Shown here: piece after piece, positions 4,384 through 6,342 of the stretch
Layout of the letters: each line of letters begins with the position of its first letter
How positions within the stretch are numbered: position 1 is the stretch's first letter
Source of the DNA: Bacteroidetes bacterium UBA7688
GTDB taxonomy: Bacteria; Bacteroidota; Bacteroidia; Chitinophagales; Chitinophagaceae
Assembly: GCA_002482815.1 (NCBI GenBank)
Contig: DLGS01000266.1
Span: 1-6,342, forward strand
Length of the DNA stretch: 6,342 nt
Direction of reading: 5' to 3'
Made by a program: the position numbers and the translations under genes
The notes under the pieces: model-generated
Database searches by the model: none
What the model saw: only the letters and a program-made list of their open reading frames with translations
Told to the model about the DNA's origin: nothing

Positions 4384-6065
4384 AACAGACTAAAACAAAT
4401 ACACTAAGTAAGCTTCTTTACATTCTGAAATTTGAAAAAGCTGAAATTTCCTCCGTATATTTTTATGCCATATTTGGCGGATTGATCCAATTATCATTAC
4501 CGCTGGGTATACAGGCTATTATTGCTTTTGTAATGGGAGGAGGCATTTCCACCTCCATTGTTTTACTGATTATCGCAGTGGTATTAGGTGTTTTCTTAGT
4601 TGGTTTTTTGCGGGTCAATCAAATGCGCCTGATAGAAACCATACAGCAACAAATCTTTGTCCGTTACTCCTTTCAATATGCCAGCAGAATACCACGCTTA
4701 AACCTGAGCAAAGTGGATGATTATTACCTGCCTGAATTTGTCAATCGTTTTTTTGATGTGCAGAATCTGCAAAAAGGCATCTCAAAATTACTGCTGGATA
4801 TGCCTGCGGCTACTATCCAGATTATTTTTGGCTTAATGCTGCTTTCCTTTTACAGTGCTACTTTCATCGTTTTTGGTTTGGCATTGGTCACTGTTTTATA
4901 TTTACTGTTAAGGGTTACCGGCAACCGGGGTTTACAATCCAGCATCGAGGAAAGTGACTACAAATACAAGACTGCCGGATACCTTCAGGATCTGGCACGC
5001 GCCGTTACCGCCTTCAAATTCTCCAGCGCAGCCTCTTTGCACATCAAAAAAACGGATGAGTTTGTTAGTGGTTACCTGGATGCGAGAACCGAACATTTCA
5101 AAGTCTTGAAATTTCAATATTGGACACTGATTGCATTTAAAGTGCTCATCACAGCGGCCATGCTCAGTTTGGGCGCTATCCTGGTGATCCAACAAGAACT
5201 GAACCTTGGGCAATTCGTAGCTGCAGAAATTGTGATAGTGATGATTATTGATTCCGTGGAGAAGATTATTATCAGTCTGGAAAGTGTGTATGATGTGCTG
5301 ACTTCTGTAGAAAAACTGTCAAAAGTGTTAGATAAACCGGAAGAGAGTGAAGGTGCCGATGTATTGAAATGCTATAATAAAGGTCTGGAATTGAAACTGA
5401 ATAATGTGCATTTCGGTTATCAGACTGACAAATGGGTTTTGCACGACTTAAATCTCCACATTCAACCGGGAGAGAAGGTGTCCGTATTTGGCCCGAATTC
5501 TTCGGGAAAGTCTTCTTTGCTGAAACTATTAAGTGGTGTTTACAAGAATTTTTCAGGCACCTATTTTATCAACAATCTACCGATAGACCGCTACGAAAAC
5601 GGCTCCCTAAGGCAGGCTATCGGTGTTCAACTGACCGGACAGGAAATATTTTCGGGAAGCCTTCGCGAAAATATCTGTATTGGTGATGAAAGAATAACGA
5701 CAGAAAGAATTATGGAGATTGCCCAAATAGTAGGTCTGCAGGATTATATCCTCCAGCAGAAAGAAGGCATCGATGTCAAACTGACCTCTGCAGGCGAGCA
5801 TTTGTCTGGTATTATAGCCCGCAAAGTATTGCTGATGCGTGCGCTGGTTGGGCGCTCCAGTTTATTGTTGTTAGAAAACCCATGGCAGAATATGGAAGAA
5901 GAGTACATCGATTCTATACAGGAATACATACTGAACAAATTGCCCGACACGACAGTGGTAGTGGTAAACAATGATTTATTCTTTGCTTCAAAATGTGATA
6001 AAATTATCGCTTTGGATAAAGGCACTATTCTAAACATTAAAGAGAATAAACATGCAGGATATTAA
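4377..6065 (+). CDS. ABC exporter half-transporter with degenerate ATPase domain (type I secretion-like)
   Basis: 562 residues, inner membrane: a six-helix exporter domain (about 26-54, 59-80, 140-160, 161-180, 250-271, 276-295) then one nucleotide-binding domain (about 338-562). There is no N-terminal C39 peptidase. Conserved in the ATPase: A-loop Tyr348 and Walker A GPNSSGKS 372-379 with Lys378. Degenerate: signature LSGII (476-480) for LSGGQ; Walker B LLLLEN with Glu500 for Asp and Asn501 for the catalytic Glu; D-loop QNME for SALD; Asn532 for the switch His; Q-loop shifted (VQLTGQEIF). ATP binding looks possible but hydrolysis doubtful. The frame is unbroken and the C-terminus intact, so this is not a decaying gene. 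The start at 4377 is the first in-frame ATG; the frame extends upstream only to a TTG at 4281, ahead of the promoter. It overlaps the HlyD gene by 14 nt, so together they should export a substrate (peptide, protein or small molecule) that cannot be named here. Confidence 0.92.
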   Translation: MAEQTKTNTLSKLLYILKFEKAEISSVYFYAIFGGLIQLSLPLGIQAIIAFVMGGGISTSIVLLIIAVVLGVFLVGFLRVNQMRLIETIQQQIFVRYSFQYASRIPRLNLSKVDDYYLPEFVNRFFDVQNLQKGISKLLLDMPAATIQIIFGLMLLSFYSATFIVFGLALVTVLYLLLRVTGNRGLQSSIEESDYKYKTAGYLQDLARAVTAFKFSSAASLHIKKTDEFVSGYLDARTEHFKVLKFQYWTLIAFKVLITAAMLSLGAILVIQQELNLGQFVAAEIVIVMIIDSVEKIIISLESVYDVLTSVEKLSKVLDKPEESEGADVLKCYNKGLELKLNNVHFGYQTDKWVLHDLNLHIQPGEKVSVFGPNSSGKSSLLKLLSGVYKNFSGTYFINNLPIDRYENGSLRQAIGVQLTGQEIFSGSLRENICIGDERITTERIMEIAQIVGLQDYILQQKEGIDVKLTSAGEHLSGIIARKVLLMRALVGRSSLLLLENPWQNMEEEYIDSIQEYILNKLPDTTVVVVNNDLFFASKCDKIIALDKGTILNIKENKHAGY

Positions 6066-6342
6066 AAACCGGATTCAAAAAGAAGCAGGTCAGAACACAA
6101 AAATTGTTTCTTTCGAAAAGATCTATTTCGGCAATCATAAAAGCAATATCCGCAAATGGTTTTATGGTGTGCTGGGAAGTTTGATTGTCTTTCTGTTTCT
6201 GCCCTGGACACAAAACATAAGGGCCAGAGGTGCTGTCACCACTTTGCGTCAGGAGCATCGTCCGCAGCAAATGAATACCATCATTGCCGGCCGGATTGTA
6301 AAGTGGTATGTAAAAGAAGGAGACGTCGTCAAACAAGGGGAC
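6052..6342 (+). CDS. HlyD-family membrane fusion (periplasmic adaptor) protein, 5' part only
   Basis: 97 residues from the ATG at 6052 to the window end, still open. A short cytoplasmic N-terminus (1-35) leads into one transmembrane helix (about 36-54, WFYGVLGSLIVFLFLPWTQN). The periplasmic start then carries RARGAVTTL and the first half of a biotinyl/lipoyl-like domain, AGRIVKWYVKEGDVVKQGD (79-97). This is the usual order of adaptors that bridge an inner-membrane ABC exporter to a TolC-type outer-membrane channel. The coiled-coil hairpin and beta-barrel lie beyond the window. The start codon lies inside the ABC gene, whose stop is 11 nt downstream of it, so translation is probably coupled and the two proteins made together. 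Family assignment is firm; substrate is unknown. Confidence 0.9.
   Translation, partial: MQDIKNRIQKEAGQNTKIVSFEKIYFGNHKSNIRKWFYGVLGSLIVFLFLPWTQNIRARGAVTTLRQEHRPQQMNTIIAGRIVKWYVKEGDVVKQGD

Noticed and set aside
4932..5213. Minus-strand open frame inside the ABC gene (also 5744-6037 and 6037-6336)
   Set aside because: Antisense shadows of the ABC and HlyD coding sequences without domains or promoter elements of their own.

Overview
The window looks like ordinary chromosomal DNA from a member of the Bacteroidota. Three things suggest this. Several genes are preceded by the TAnnTTTG '-7' element of that phylum, two of them with a TTTG/TTG '-33' partner 19-21 bp upstream. There are no clear Shine-Dalgarno sequences before the starts, which are A- or AT-rich instead. 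The gene families also fit: a DEFD-type RNA helicase, a short SSB without an acidic tail, a small Zn-ribbon protein and an ABC/HlyD pair. Genus cannot be read from this sequence. I see no rRNA, tRNA, CRISPR array, transposase or phage gene.

Layout. (1) 1-952, minus: DEAD-box-type RNA helicase, cut by the window edge just before motif VI. (2) 953-1088: a spacer with a strong intrinsic terminator for the gene upstream on the minus strand, nested inside a larger imperfect inverted repeat. (3) 1089-1451, minus: a short single-stranded DNA-binding protein. (4) 1452-1615: a divergent control region with 10-bp-phased repeats and a good Bacteroidota promoter. (5) 1616-1984, plus: a 122-residue four-cysteine Zn-ribbon protein. 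(6) 1991-3247, minus: a polytopic membrane protein, probably a GT-C-like glycosyltransferase, meeting the Zn-ribbon gene tail to tail with only 6 bp between stops. (7) 3312-4091, minus: a lipoprotein alpha/beta hydrolase, 64 bp upstream of the membrane protein and possibly cotranscribed with it. (8) 4092-4376: a divergent control region with a good promoter for the hydrolase and a weaker one for the ABC gene. (9) 4377-6065, plus: an ABC exporter half-transporter whose nucleotide-binding domain has lost nearly every catalytic residue. (10) 6052 to the window end, plus: the start of an HlyD-type membrane fusion protein, overlapping the ABC gene by 14 nt.

How the genes work together. The ABC and HlyD genes form one translationally coupled unit and should act as a type I secretion or efflux system, presumably with a TolC-like outer membrane protein encoded elsewhere. 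The helicase and ssb are nucleic-acid housekeeping genes in the same direction but separated by a terminator. The hydrolase and membrane protein may share a transcript; no common pathway can be read from the sequence.

The most unusual items are the degenerate ABC ATPase, the phased A-B-A-A-B repeat array before the Zn-ribbon gene, the apparently leaderless starts, and a hairpin predicted at the very 5' end of the hydrolase mRNA.
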